A stretch of DNA of 31,571 bases, taken from NCBI RefSeq assembly GCF_910585425.1, contig NZ_CAJUCP010000004.1, positions 117,296-148,866 on the forward strand. The letters run 5' to 3'. The notes below the pieces were generated by a model that searched no databases, was not told the DNA's origin, and saw only the letters and a program-made list of their open reading frames with translations. A program made the position numbers and the translations under genes. The stretch's first letter is position 1. Each line of letters starts with the position of its first letter. Below are positions 7,462 through 15,452 of the stretch, in pieces. The stretch is from an uncultured Acetatifactor sp. GTDB lineage: Bacteria; Bacillota; Clostridia; Lachnospirales; Lachnospiraceae.

Positions 7462-8484
7462 ATGAGGAAGTTCTCGATAAAGAAGGCAGGGGCCGTCTGC
7501 CTGGCCGTCCTGACGGCAGTGGCGGCCATGACCGGCTGCGGCGCGGGCAGCCCGGACAAGGCGAAGGAGGGCAAGACGAAGGTAGTGCTCAACGAGGTGG
7601 CGCATTCCATTTTCTATGCGCCCATGTATGTGGCCATCGAGGAGGGCTATTTCGAGGAAGCCGGGATTGAGCTGAGCCTGGTGACCGGCTTCGGGGCAGA
7701 CAAGACCATGACCGCAGTGCTCACCGGCGAGGCGGACATCGGCTTCATGGGCAGCGAGAGCACCATATACACTTATGTCGGAGGGACCGAGGACTATGTG
7801 GTGAACTTCGCCCAGCTGACCCAGCGGGCGGGGAATTTCCTGGTGTCCAGGGAGCCTATGGAAGATTTCTCGTGGGAGATGATTAAGGGTAAGGATGTGC
7901 TGGGCGGAAGGGCGGGCGGTATGCCCCAGATGGTCTTCGAGTATATCCTGCGCAAGAACGGCATCGACCCGGCCGCGGATGTGAACATCGACCAGAGCAT
8001 CGACTTCGGCTCTACGGCAGCGGCGTTTTCCGGCGGGCAGGGGGACTTCACTGTGGAATTCGAACCTCACGCCACCTCCCTGGAGCAGAAGGGCGAAGGC
8101 TATGTAGTCGCCTCCCTGGGTGAGGATTCCGGCTACGTGCCCTACACCTCCTTCTCCGCCAAGAAGAGCTATCTGGAGAAGAACAAGGACACCGTGCAGT
8201 CCTTCACGGACGCGCTGCAGAAGGGCATGGACTATGTGCAGAACCATACGCCGGAGGAGATCGCGAAGGCAATCTCTCCCCAGTTCCCGGAGACGGACAT
8301 GGAGACCCTGACCACCATCGTGGACAGATATTACCAGCAGGATACCTGGAAGGAGAACCTGGTTTTTGAGGAGGACGCCTTCTCGCTGCTCCAGAATATC
8401 CTGCAGGACGCGGGCGTGCTGGAGAAGCAGGTGCCCTACGGGGATCTGGTGACCAAGGATTTCGCCAAAAAGGCAGCGGAATAG
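7462..8484 (+). CDS. NMT1/THI5-like ABC substrate-binding lipoprotein
   Basis: A 340-residue periplasmic-binding-type protein of the NMT1/THI5/SsuA (TauA-like) group. These bind pyrimidine, sulfonate or nitrate-type ligands outside the membrane and deliver them to an ABC importer. Residues 1-26 form a lipoprotein signal ending in MTGC (Cys26). The family start (VVLNEVAHSIFYAPMYVAIE) and GEADIGFMGSES are clear. I chose ATG 7462 because GGAGG at 7452-7456 precedes it; the ATG at 7450 overlaps that site. No permease or ATPase gene is adjacent and a terminator follows, so it is an orphan binding protein in this window. The ligand cannot be told from sequence. Confidence 0.88.
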   Translation: MRKFSIKKAGAVCLAVLTAVAAMTGCGAGSPDKAKEGKTKVVLNEVAHSIFYAPMYVAIEEGYFEEAGIELSLVTGFGADKTMTAVLTGEADIGFMGSESTIYTYVGGTEDYVVNFAQLTQRAGNFLVSREPMEDFSWEMIKGKDVLGGRAGGMPQMVFEYILRKNGIDPAADVNIDQSIDFGSTAAAFSGGQGDFTVEFEPHATSLEQKGEGYVVASLGEDSGYVPYTSFSAKKSYLEKNKDTVQSFTDALQKGMDYVQNHTPEEIAKAISPQFPETDMETLTTIVDRYYQQDTWKENLVFEEDAFSLLQNILQDAGVLEKQVPYGDLVTKDFAKKAAE

Positions 8485-8500
8485 CACAGGGCATGAAGAC

Positions 8501-8550
8501 AAAAAGGAATGTTTTTCCGTATAAAACAATGCGGAGGGACATTCCTTTTT
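8501..8550. terminator. Intrinsic terminator between convergent genes
   Basis: AAAAAGGAATGT (8501-8512) pairs with ACATTCCTTTTT (8539-8550). A/T runs on both sides allow use in both directions, for the binding-protein gene and the minus-strand regulator. Confidence 0.85.
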
Positions 8551-8589
8551 CGCGGGCAGCGGAAATCTCCGGAATCGGTTTGTTACATC

Positions 8590-9078
8590 TTACTGCTGCA
8601 GACGGATATTCTTCATGGCCCAGATGCGCAGGGCGTTGGCATTGTTGCTGATCTTCTGGAGGGAATCCAGGATCTCCTGGAAAGCGGGGCGCTCCTTCTC
8701 CTCGATGATGCCGTCCTCGGAGATGGCGATCAGGGAGGCCCGCAGGGCATCGATGTCCTTCAGGGAGCCCAGGACCTTCAGCGCCAGCCTGTCGAAGTCG
8801 TCGATTGTGACCTCCGACACGCTGTTGCGGCCGATGGGGCATTCCCTGGCGCAGTAGGAGTTGCACAGCTCCGGCGTGTTGTAGGCCTCCGCCATGGCCT
8901 TCACTTCCTCCGGGTAGGGAGGGATGGTGTCCAGCTCGATGCGGGCCAGCCTGGTGCGGTCTATGCCTATGATTTCAGCCGCCTTCTCCCGGCTGGAGAA
9001 ATCCGGATTCTCCTCCGCGGCCTGGGAACGTGCCAGGTAATACATGTTATCGGCGGCTTTCGTAGCTTTTTTGCCCAT
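8590..9078 (-). CDS. XRE-like HTH regulator with CX3CX3C motif
   Basis: A 162-residue predicted DNA-binding protein. A helix-turn-helix of the Cro/CI type covers about residues 14-68 (REKAAEIIGIDRTRLARIEL and PPYPEEVKAMAEAY). A cysteine cluster LCNSYCARECPIG with Cys72, Cys76 and Cys80 follows, then a helical C-terminus (about 92-162). The cysteines could bind metal or an Fe-S cluster or act as a redox switch; that is inference. I place the start at 9078 (MGKKATK) because the upstream extension looks non-coding and the codon follows an AGAAGAG site. It is divergent from the SPFH gene, with about 200 bp between. Confidence 0.75.
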   Translation of the reverse strand: MGKKATKAADNMYYLARSQAAEENPDFSSREKAAEIIGIDRTRLARIELDTIPPYPEEVKAMAEAYNTPELCNSYCARECPIGRNSVSEVTIDDFDRLALKVLGSLKDIDALRASLIAISEDGIIEEKERPAFQEILDSLQKISNNANALRIWAMKNIRLQQ

Positions 9079-9190
9079 ATCAAATCTCTTCTTTCTATTG
9101 TATAGTATGATCATGATAACCGTATGGCAGGTATATTCCTTTAGTTTATTCGAAAATCTTCTATTTGTAAAGATTATTTCTCGAAAGCGG

Positions 9191-9219
9191 TTGAGAGAAT
9201 GGGGAAAATTTGATAGAAT
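9191..9219 (+). promoter_or_regulatory. Sigma-A promoter for SPFH gene
   Basis: TTGAGA (9191-9196), a 17-bp spacer and TAGAAT (9214-9219) with an extended -10 TGA. It lies 63 bp before the SPFH start codon. Confidence 0.7.
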
Positions 9220-9281
9220 GGATAAAGAATCGGATTCCTGAGGGACAATACCAAAATAAAACGGAAGCGGAGGATGAGACA

Positions 9282-10646
9282 ATGGGCTTGATAAAAGCGG
9301 CAAAGGATGCCGTCAGCTCCATGCTGGCGGATCAGTGGAGGGAGTATTTCTACTGCGATTCCCTCTCCAATGACATATTGGCGGCCAAGGGCAGGAAGCG
9401 CCAGAGCGGAGGCCGGAACAGCAACAAGGGAGGGGACAACATCATCTCCAACGGCTCCATCATCGCCGTCAACGAGGGGCAGTGCATGATGATCGTGGAG
9501 CAGGGGGGCATTGCGGAGTTCTGCGCGGAGGCCGGGGAGTTCGTCTATGACAATTCCACGGAGCCCAGCCTGTTCTACGGAGACCTGGGGGAGAACTTAA
9601 AGGGCACCTTCCAGGCGATCGGCAAGCGCTTCAGCTTCGGCGGCGGCGCGGGCAAGGACCAGAGGGTCTATTTCTTCAATACCAAGGAGATCTTGGACAA
9701 CCGCTACGGCACTGCCACGCCCATCCCCTTCCGCTACATAGATGACAACATCGGCCTGGACATGGACGTGACCATCCGCTGCAACGGCTCCTATTCCTTC
9801 CGGATCGTGGATCCCCTGCTTTTTTATCAGAATGTATGCGGGAACGTGCCAGATGTGTACAGCCGCAGCGAAATCCAGAACCAGATGAAGTCTGAGCTGA
9901 TGACCGCCATGCAGCCTGCCCTGGGCAAGGTCAGCAGCCTGCGGGTGAGGGTGTCCGACATCCCCAGCCATGTGATGGAGCTGGTGGACGCGGTGAACGC
10001 CCAACTGTCGGTGAAATGGGAGAAGACCCGGGGTATCGTGGTGGTGAGCATGACCATGAACCCGCCCTCCATGCCCGAGGAGACGGCGAAGCGGATCAGC
10101 GACCTCCAGAGCAGCGCGGTGATGCGCAATCCCAACATGGCGGCTGCCACGCTGGTGGGGGCCCAGGCGGACGCCATGAGGGCGGCGGCCTCCAACACGG
10201 CCACCGGGCCCATGATGGCCTTCGCCAATATGAACATGGCAAATGCGGCCGGAGGCATGGACGCTTCCTCCCTGTTCGCCATGGGAGCGGCCCAGAACCA
10301 GACAGCTCAGAACCAGGCGGCCAGAAGTCAGGCGGCGAACCCTGCCGCCCAGAACAGGGGAGGCGGGGCGCCGGTGCCCGGCTGGACCTGCAAATGCGGC
10401 CATGGGGACAACCGCGGCAAGTTCTGCATGGAATGCGGCAGCCCCAAGCCCACGGAGGCAGGGTGGACCTGTAGCTGCGGTGCGGTGAACCAGGGGAAGT
10501 TCTGTACCGATTGCGGCGCGAAGAAGCCGGAGGGCGCGCCGCTCTACCGGTGCGATAAATGCGGATGGGAGCCCGAAGACCCTGCGCATCCGCCGAAATT
10601 CTGTCCGGAATGCGGAGATGTCTTCAACGAGAATGACAGGATATAA
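9282..10646 (+). CDS. SPFH-domain protein with C-terminal zinc ribbons
   Basis: A 454-residue protein of the virion-core-like/YdjI SPFH (band 7) group. The SPFH region covers about residues 40-290. A low-complexity Ala/Gln/Asn-rich linker follows (about 300-365). Three Cys pairs form zinc-ribbon modules near 370-390, 397-415 and 424-447 (CKCG and CMECG; CSCG and CTDCG; CDKCG and CPECGD). SPFH proteins form membrane-associated or ring-like assemblies; B. subtilis YdjI recruits stress proteins to membranes, so an envelope-stress role is possible. I chose ATG 9282 because GGAGG sits 8 bases upstream; the frame is open further up but overlaps the promoter. A terminator follows. Confidence 0.87.
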   Translation: MGLIKAAKDAVSSMLADQWREYFYCDSLSNDILAAKGRKRQSGGRNSNKGGDNIISNGSIIAVNEGQCMMIVEQGGIAEFCAEAGEFVYDNSTEPSLFYGDLGENLKGTFQAIGKRFSFGGGAGKDQRVYFFNTKEILDNRYGTATPIPFRYIDDNIGLDMDVTIRCNGSYSFRIVDPLLFYQNVCGNVPDVYSRSEIQNQMKSELMTAMQPALGKVSSLRVRVSDIPSHVMELVDAVNAQLSVKWEKTRGIVVVSMTMNPPSMPEETAKRISDLQSSAVMRNPNMAAATLVGAQADAMRAAASNTATGPMMAFANMNMANAAGGMDASSLFAMGAAQNQTAQNQAARSQAANPAAQNRGGGAPVPGWTCKCGHGDNRGKFCMECGSPKPTEAGWTCSCGAVNQGKFCTDCGAKKPEGAPLYRCDKCGWEPEDPAHPPKFCPECGDVFNENDRI

Positions 10647-10668
10647 AAGTTAGCGGAAGCTTACTTCG

Positions 10669-10702
10669 GGAACGCTGCCTTGAACAAGCGGCGTTCCTTT
10701 TT
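10669..10702 (+). terminator. Intrinsic terminator after SPFH gene
   Basis: GGAACGC (10669-10675) pairs with GCGTTCC (10691-10697), extended by GC pairs past a mismatch and followed by TTTTT. It separates the SPFH gene from pcrA. Confidence 0.8.
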
Positions 10703-10766
10703 GCCATGGGGAAGCGGCGATGGCGGATTGGGAATTCCTGTGTGGAATGGAAATGAGGGAGTGAAA

Positions 10767-13154
10767 ATGGGTTTACTGGATACACTGAACAAGGAGCAGA
10801 GGCAGGCGGCGTCCACGGTGGACGGGCCGCTTTTGGTGATAGCGGGGGCGGGCAGCGGCAAGACGAGGGTGCTGACCCACAGGATCGCCTATTTAATAGA
10901 AGAAATGGGCGTAAAGCCCTGGAACATCCTGGCGATCACCTTCACCAACAAGGCGGCGGGGGAGATGCGGGAGAGGGTGGACAAGCTGGTGGGCTTCGGC
11001 GCGGACCAGATATGGGTCTCCACCTTCCACTCGGCCTGCGTGCGGATCCTGCGCCGCCATATCGACAGGCTGGGCTATGACAACAGCTTCACCATCTACG
11101 ACAGCGACGACCAGAAGACAGTGATGAAGGCGGTCATCAAGCGGCTGGAACTGGATCCGAAGATGTACAAGGAGCGGGCGCTGCTCAGTGCAGTCTCCTC
11201 GGCCAAGAACGAGCTGGTAAGTGTGAGCCAGTACGAGCTGGAGGCCGCCGGGGACTATGATTATATGAAGAAGATTTACGCAAAGGCCTACAGGGAGTAC
11301 CAGGAGACCCTGCAGGCCAACAACGCGCTGGACTTTGACGACATCATCGTGAAGACGGTGGAGCTGTTCAAGAGCTGCCCGGAGGTGCTGGACTCCTATC
11401 AGGAGCGGTTCCAGTACATCATGGTGGACGAGTACCAGGACACCAACACGGCGCAGTTCGAGCTGGTGGGGGCATTGGCGAAAAAATACCGGAACCTGTG
11501 CGTGGTGGGGGACGACGACCAGAGCATCTACAAGTTCCGCGGGGCCAATATCCGCAATATCCTGGACTTCGAGGAGCATTTCCCGGAGGCGGTGACCATC
11601 AAGCTGGAGCAGAACTACCGCTCCACCCAGTCCATCCTGGATGCCGCCAATGCGGTGATCGGCAACAATGTGGGCAGAAAGGCCAAGGCCCTGTGGACCG
11701 CCAGGGAGGGCGGGGCCAGGGTGCGCCTGCGGCAGTTCGACACGGCTTACGAGGAGGCGGAGTTCATCGCCCGGGAAGTGACCAGGCGGGTGGCGGAGCA
11801 GGGCGCAAAGTACAGGGACTGCGCGGTGCTCTACCGCACCAACGCCCAGGCCCGTCTCCTGGAGGAGCGCATGATCATGGAGGGCGTGCCATATAATGTG
11901 GTAGGAGGTACGAACTTTTATTCCAGAATGGAGATCAAGGACATCCTGGCCTATCTGAAGACCATAGAGAGCGGCCGGGACGAGGTGGCCGTGAGGCGCG
12001 TCCTCAATGTGCCCAGGCGTGGCATCGGCAACGCCACCCTGGAGAAGCTGGAGGACTATGCCCAGCTCCACGGCATCGGGTTCTACCAGGCCCTGGAGCA
12101 GGCGGACGAAATCATGAGCATCGGAAAAGCATCCGCAAAGATACGCTCTTTCGTAAACCTGATTCAGGTGCTTCGCGGGGAGCGGGGGGAGAAGACCATC
12201 GCGGAGCTGATACGGGCCATCGTGGAAAGGATCGATTACGCCGGGTATCTTGCGGACTACGATGACGAGGGCGGCGATGACAGGATAGCCAATGTGGACG
12301 AACTGATCTCAAAGGCGGTGCTCTACACGGAGAGCCATGAGGAGCCCACGCTGACGGAATTCCTGGAGGAGGTGGCCCTGGTGGCGGACATCGACAATGT
12401 GGACGGGAATGACGACAGGGTGCTGCTGATGACCCTGCACTCCGCCAAGGGGCTGGAATTCCCCAATGTGTACCTGGCTGGGATGGAGGACGGGCTGTTC
12501 CCGGGGTATCTGACCATCAATTCCGAGGACCCCACGGACCTGGAGGAGGAGCGGCGGCTGGCCTATGTGGGCATCACCAGGGCCATGGACCAGTTGACAT
12601 TGACTTGCGCCAGGATGCGGATGGTCCGGGGGGAGACCCAGTACAATGGGGTGAGCCGCTTCGTGGGGGAGATTCCTCCGGAGCTTCTGGACAGCAGTGG
12701 GGCCGGGCCTAGGCGCCGGGTCCAGAAGCAGAAGGACGAGGCGGACGCTTTCGTGATTCCGGATGAGGACGCCTTTCTGGAGAGGAGCAGAGAGCGGGCC
12801 CAGAGCGTCGGTGCCACAGGAGTCGGGAATGGCGGCAGCGCCGGGGGCTCCCAGGCAGCCTTTGGCCGTCCCAAGGCCATCATACGTCCCAAGACCACGC
12901 CCAAGGCGGATAAGCCCTATATCGCAAAGGGAATCGGCAGCCTGAACCAGTTGGCGGGCATTTCCAAGGGAATCCATCAGGCCCCGGAGGCGCTTTCCTA
13001 TGGGGTGGGAGACCGGGTGTCCCATGTAAAGTACGGGGAGGGGAGCGTGCTGAAGATCGACAGGGAGCCCAGGGACTACAAGGTGACAGTGGCTTTCGAC
13101 AAAGCCGGACAGAAAATCATGTACGCTTCTTTTGCAAAATTGAAAAGGCTATAG
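10767..13154 (+). CDS. pcrA: ATP-dependent DNA helicase PcrA (UvrD/Rep family)
   Basis: A 795-residue superfamily 1A 3'-5' helicase used in DNA repair and replication-fork maintenance. All family motifs are present: Walker A AGAGSGKTRVL (about residues 25-35), Walker B VDEYQDTN, motif III GDDDQSIYKFRGA, QNYRST, LMTLHSAKGLEFP and YVGITRA. A Gly/Ala-rich linker leads to the C-terminal Tudor-like PcrA domain (YGVGDRVSHVKYGEGSVLKI). I chose ATG 10767 because MGLLDTLNKEQRQA is the usual start and a GAGGGAG site precedes it; the frame-open ATG at 10680 lies inside the preceding terminator. No gene-specific promoter was identified. Confidence 0.96.
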   Translation: MGLLDTLNKEQRQAASTVDGPLLVIAGAGSGKTRVLTHRIAYLIEEMGVKPWNILAITFTNKAAGEMRERVDKLVGFGADQIWVSTFHSACVRILRRHIDRLGYDNSFTIYDSDDQKTVMKAVIKRLELDPKMYKERALLSAVSSAKNELVSVSQYELEAAGDYDYMKKIYAKAYREYQETLQANNALDFDDIIVKTVELFKSCPEVLDSYQERFQYIMVDEYQDTNTAQFELVGALAKKYRNLCVVGDDDQSIYKFRGANIRNILDFEEHFPEAVTIKLEQNYRSTQSILDAANAVIGNNVGRKAKALWTAREGGARVRLRQFDTAYEEAEFIAREVTRRVAEQGAKYRDCAVLYRTNAQARLLEERMIMEGVPYNVVGGTNFYSRMEIKDILAYLKTIESGRDEVAVRRVLNVPRRGIGNATLEKLEDYAQLHGIGFYQALEQADEIMSIGKASAKIRSFVNLIQVLRGERGEKTIAELIRAIVERIDYAGYLADYDDEGGDDRIANVDELISKAVLYTESHEEPTLTEFLEEVALVADIDNVDGNDDRVLLMTLHSAKGLEFPNVYLAGMEDGLFPGYLTINSEDPTDLEEERRLAYVGITRAMDQLTLTCARMRMVRGETQYNGVSRFVGEIPPELLDSSGAGPRRRVQKQKDEADAFVIPDEDAFLERSRERAQSVGATGVGNGGSAGGSQAAFGRPKAIIRPKTTPKADKPYIAKGIGSLNQLAGISKGIHQAPEALSYGVGDRVSHVKYGEGSVLKIDREPRDYKVTVAFDKAGQKIMYASFAKLKRL

Positions 13155-13171
13155 TATTTTTCCAATGAATA

Positions 13172-13180
13172 TGATATAAT
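13172..13180 (+). promoter_or_regulatory. Extended -10 promoter upstream of repeat array
   Basis: TGATATAAT is a consensus extended -10 element (TG-N-TATAAT). No good -35 is visible at 17 bp. The expected start near 13187 falls in the first 40-bp repeat. It would drive the small membrane protein gene and rlmD. Confidence 0.55.
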
Positions 13181-13290
13181 AGGTTTTGGGTAGTAGAAAA
13201 TGCGGAGCAGTTTCCATGACAGGTTCCAGATAACAGAAAATGCGAAGCGGTTTCTATGACAGGTCCTGGGCAATAGAAAATAAAGGGCAG
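13181..13290 (+). repeat. Tandem 40-bp hairpin repeats in 5' leader
   Basis: Units at 13181-13220, 13221-13260 and a partial one from 13261 repeat with an exact 40-bp period and share AGGTY...TAGAAAA/CAGAAAATGCG. In the first two units, GAAAATGC and GC-G/A-GTTTC flank a 3-base loop, so each can fold into a short hairpin. In the third the right arm has decayed. The array lies between an extended -10 promoter and the start of the 93-residue protein gene. Confidence 0.8.
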
Positions 13291-13317
13291 TCAATCTGCC
13301 GAGACGGAGGTAATCTT

Positions 13318-13599
13318 ATGAACAAGCTTGAGAATTTGATTGATATCGCCAGGCTGAATGAACTGCTTGGAAAGAAGGAAGAGGAGAAGAAGGAGTGGAA
13401 CATGGTGATATGCGTCCTGGCAGTGCTGGGCGCCATCGCGGCAGTGGCCGGTATCGCCTACGCGGTCTACCGCTACCTGAATCCCAGCTATCTGGATGAC
13501 TTCGAGGATGAGTTCGAAGACGAGTTCGAGGATGAAGAGGACGACGAGGAAGCAGAGGACGAGGATGAAGACTTCTTCGTAGACGAGGGAGAGAACTGA
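13318..13599 (+). CDS. Small membrane protein with acidic C-terminal tail
   Basis: A 93-residue protein I cannot assign to a named family. Residues 1-27 are an amphipathic charged helix (MNKLENLIDIARLNELLGKK). Residues about 28-52 form one membrane helix (MVICVLAVLGAIAAVAGIAYAVYR). Residues 58-93 are almost wholly Asp/Glu. GGAGG lies 7 bases before the ATG. It ends 4 bp before rlmD, so the two are almost certainly co-transcribed. The acidic tail would face the cytoplasm if the N-terminus is outside, or the reverse; topology is not clear. Confidence 0.8.
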   Translation: MNKLENLIDIARLNELLGKKEEEKKEWNMVICVLAVLGAIAAVAGIAYAVYRYLNPSYLDDFEDEFEDEFEDEEDDEEAEDEDEDFFVDEGEN

Positions 13600-13603
13600 A
13601 CAG

Positions 13604-15214
13604 ATGAAAAAAGGACAGGTGTATGAAGCAACGGTGGAGCGGGTGGATTTTCCGTGCAAGGGCATTGCCGGCACCCAGGAGGGCCCCGTCACCGTCAAGA
13701 ACAGCCTGCCCGGCCAGAAGATCAAGCTCATTGTCAGCAAAGTGAGAAACGGGAAGGCGGAGGGCCGTCTGCTGGAGGTGATGGAGAAGTCGCCTCTGGA
13801 GACAGCCAGTCCGTGTTCCCATTTTGGCTTGTGCGGCGGCTGTGCGTATCTGTCCCTGCCCTATGAGGAGCAGCTCAGGGTCAAGGAGGGACAGGTGAAG
13901 CGCCTGCTGGATGCCTGCCTGGAGCGGCAGGAGAGCGGATGGCAGTGGGAGGGCATCAAGGCAAGCCCTGTGGCCTGCGGGTATCGCAACAAGATGGAAT
14001 TCTCCTTCGGGGATGAGGAAAAGGACGGCCCGCTGACCCTGGGGATGCACAAGCGCGGCAGCTTCTATGATGTGGTGACCGTGGAGGACTGCCGGATTGT
14101 GGACGGGGATTTCCGACTGATATTGAAGACGGCGCTGGAATACTTTGCGGGATATCCGGCTCCGCGGAGGGTGACTTATTTCCACAGGATGCGCCATGAG
14201 GGGTATCTGAGGCATCTGCTGGTGCGCAAGGCCTCCCGGACGGGGGAAATCCTGGTGGCGCTGGTGACTACCTCTCAGAGCCCATGGGGGGACTGTGGGG
14301 CCCCGGAGGGATCCGCGGCGGGGAACGGCGAAAGAGCCGCAGACCGGGCGGAATCCGTGGCAGGCGTTCCAGGGGAAGCGGAAGCTATGCCGCTGCAGAA
14401 AGAAGCCGGGGGAGAGGGATGCGGGGAAGCGGAGCGGCAGCTGATGGAGGGCTTCCTGGAAAAGCTGTTGGGCCTGGAACGCAATGGCGGCCTGGAGGGG
14501 AAGTTCGCGGGAATCCTCCACATTGTCAACAACTCCCAGGCGGATGTGGTGCGCAGCGACCGCACGGACATCCTCTACGGACAGGACTATTTTTATGAGG
14601 AGCTTTTAGGGCTCCGATTTAAAGTATCCGTTTTTTCGTTCTTCCAGACCAACTCCTACGGCGCGGAGGTGCTCTACGAGACGGCCCGGTCTTATATCGG
14701 GGAGCTGGGCAGCGGCGCTCCGGAGGGGATGCCGGACAAGGTGGTGTACGACCTTTACAGCGGCACGGGGACGATTGCGCAGATGATGGCCCCGGCGGCA
14801 GGCAGGGTGATCGGCGTGGAGATCGTGGAGGAGGCCGTGCAGGCAGCCCGGAAGAACGCGGAGATGAACGGGCTTAGGAACTGCGAGTTCATTGCCGGGG
14901 ACGTGCTGAAGGCGCTGGACGAGATTCCGGAGAAGCCGGATTTCATCATCCTGGATCCCCCCCGGGACGGGATTCACCCGAAGGCCCTGGGAAAGATCAT
15001 TGCTTACGGTGTGGAGCGGATTGTATACATATCCTGCAAGCCCACCAGCCTGGTGCGTGACCTGGGGGTGTTCCTGGAGCGCGGGTATGCGGTGGAGCGG
15101 GCAGTGGCGGTGGATCAGTTCCCGTGGACGGGGAATGTAGAGGTGGTCGCGCTTCTGGCCAGGCGGAAGGAATCCGCAGGAGGGGAAGCGGAGGGCATGG
15201 AGCGCCAGCCATAG
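13604..15214 (+). CDS. rlmD: 23S rRNA (uracil-5-)-methyltransferase, RlmD/RumA type
   Basis: A 536-residue SAM-dependent RNA m5U methyltransferase; the exact uridine (U1939, U747 or both) cannot be told here. An N-terminal TRAM domain covers about residues 1-60. The [4Fe-4S] cluster cysteines are Cys71, Cys77, Cys80 (CSHFGLCGGC) and Cys163. The SAM-binding motif VYDLYSGTGTIAQ lies near residue 383. DPPRDGIHPKAL and the catalytic Cys478 in YISCKPTSL complete the family set. An insertion at about 225-285 (Gly/Ala/Glu-rich) makes it longer than the usual ~450 residues. It starts 4 bp after the upstream small protein gene with a GGGAGAG site. Confidence 0.92.
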   Translation: MKKGQVYEATVERVDFPCKGIAGTQEGPVTVKNSLPGQKIKLIVSKVRNGKAEGRLLEVMEKSPLETASPCSHFGLCGGCAYLSLPYEEQLRVKEGQVKRLLDACLERQESGWQWEGIKASPVACGYRNKMEFSFGDEEKDGPLTLGMHKRGSFYDVVTVEDCRIVDGDFRLILKTALEYFAGYPAPRRVTYFHRMRHEGYLRHLLVRKASRTGEILVALVTTSQSPWGDCGAPEGSAAGNGERAADRAESVAGVPGEAEAMPLQKEAGGEGCGEAERQLMEGFLEKLLGLERNGGLEGKFAGILHIVNNSQADVVRSDRTDILYGQDYFYEELLGLRFKVSVFSFFQTNSYGAEVLYETARSYIGELGSGAPEGMPDKVVYDLYSGTGTIAQMMAPAAGRVIGVEIVEEAVQAARKNAEMNGLRNCEFIAGDVLKALDEIPEKPDFIILDPPRDGIHPKALGKIIAYGVERIVYISCKPTSLVRDLGVFLERGYAVERAVAVDQFPWTGNVEVVALLARRKESAGGEAEGMERQP

Positions 15215-15229
15215 CTGAAAGGATGATAA

Positions 15230-15268
15230 AAACAGCGGAATCCCACATCTCACAGGATTCCGCTGTTT
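15230..15268. terminator. Bidirectional terminator between rlmD and tRNA-Ala
   Basis: AAACAGCGGAATCC (15230-15243) pairs perfectly with GGATTCCGCTGTTT (15255-15268). On the minus strand it is followed by a run of T, so it ends the tRNA transcript; on the plus strand it can end rlmD. Confidence 0.88.
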
Positions 15269-15273
15269 GCGCA

Positions 15274-15346
15274 TGGAGCATATGGGATTCGAACCCACGG
15301 CCTCAACAATGCGAATGTTGCGCGCTCCCAACTGCGCTAATGCCCC
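15274..15346 (-). tRNA. tRNA-Ala (anticodon CGC)
   Basis: On the minus strand a full cloverleaf is visible. The acceptor is GGGGCAT with ATGCTCC (one G-U pair), the D arm is AGCGCAGTTGGGAGCG, and the anticodon stem CAACA/TGTTG encloses loop TTCGCAT. The T arm contains GGTTCGAATCC. The anticodon CGC (complement of 15311-15313) reads GCG alanine codons. The discriminator is A and CCA is not encoded. The gene sits alone between rlmD and hscC. Confidence 0.95.
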
Positions 15347-15355
15347 ATGCATATT

Positions 15356-15383
15356 AGTATAGCACAAATCAGACAAAATGCAA
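15356..15383 (-). promoter_or_regulatory. Promoter for tRNA-Ala
   Basis: On the minus strand TTGCAT (15383-15378), a 16-bp spacer and TATACT (15361-15356), 9 bp before the tRNA 5' end. The -35 lies in an inverted repeat: AAATGCAA (15376-15383) and TTGCATTT (15402-15409). Confidence 0.6.
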
Positions 15384-15452
15384 TAAAAATTTTTAGAAAT
15401 TTTGCATTTGCCTGAATATGTAAGATTTGGAAACGGACGGGGAGGTATGGAC

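Noticed and set aside
7441..8529. Antisense open frame of 362 codons opposite the binding-protein gene
   Set aside because: Shadow of a well-supported lipoprotein gene; it also runs through the terminator at 8501-8550.
10893..12071. Antisense open frame of 392 codons opposite pcrA
   Set aside because: Same shadow effect; the pcrA strand has every helicase motif.
15402..15452. Longer N-terminus for the Hsp70 protein
   Set aside because: The ATG at 15453 has the correctly spaced GGGGAGG and gives the standard Hsp70 start; the extension has no support.
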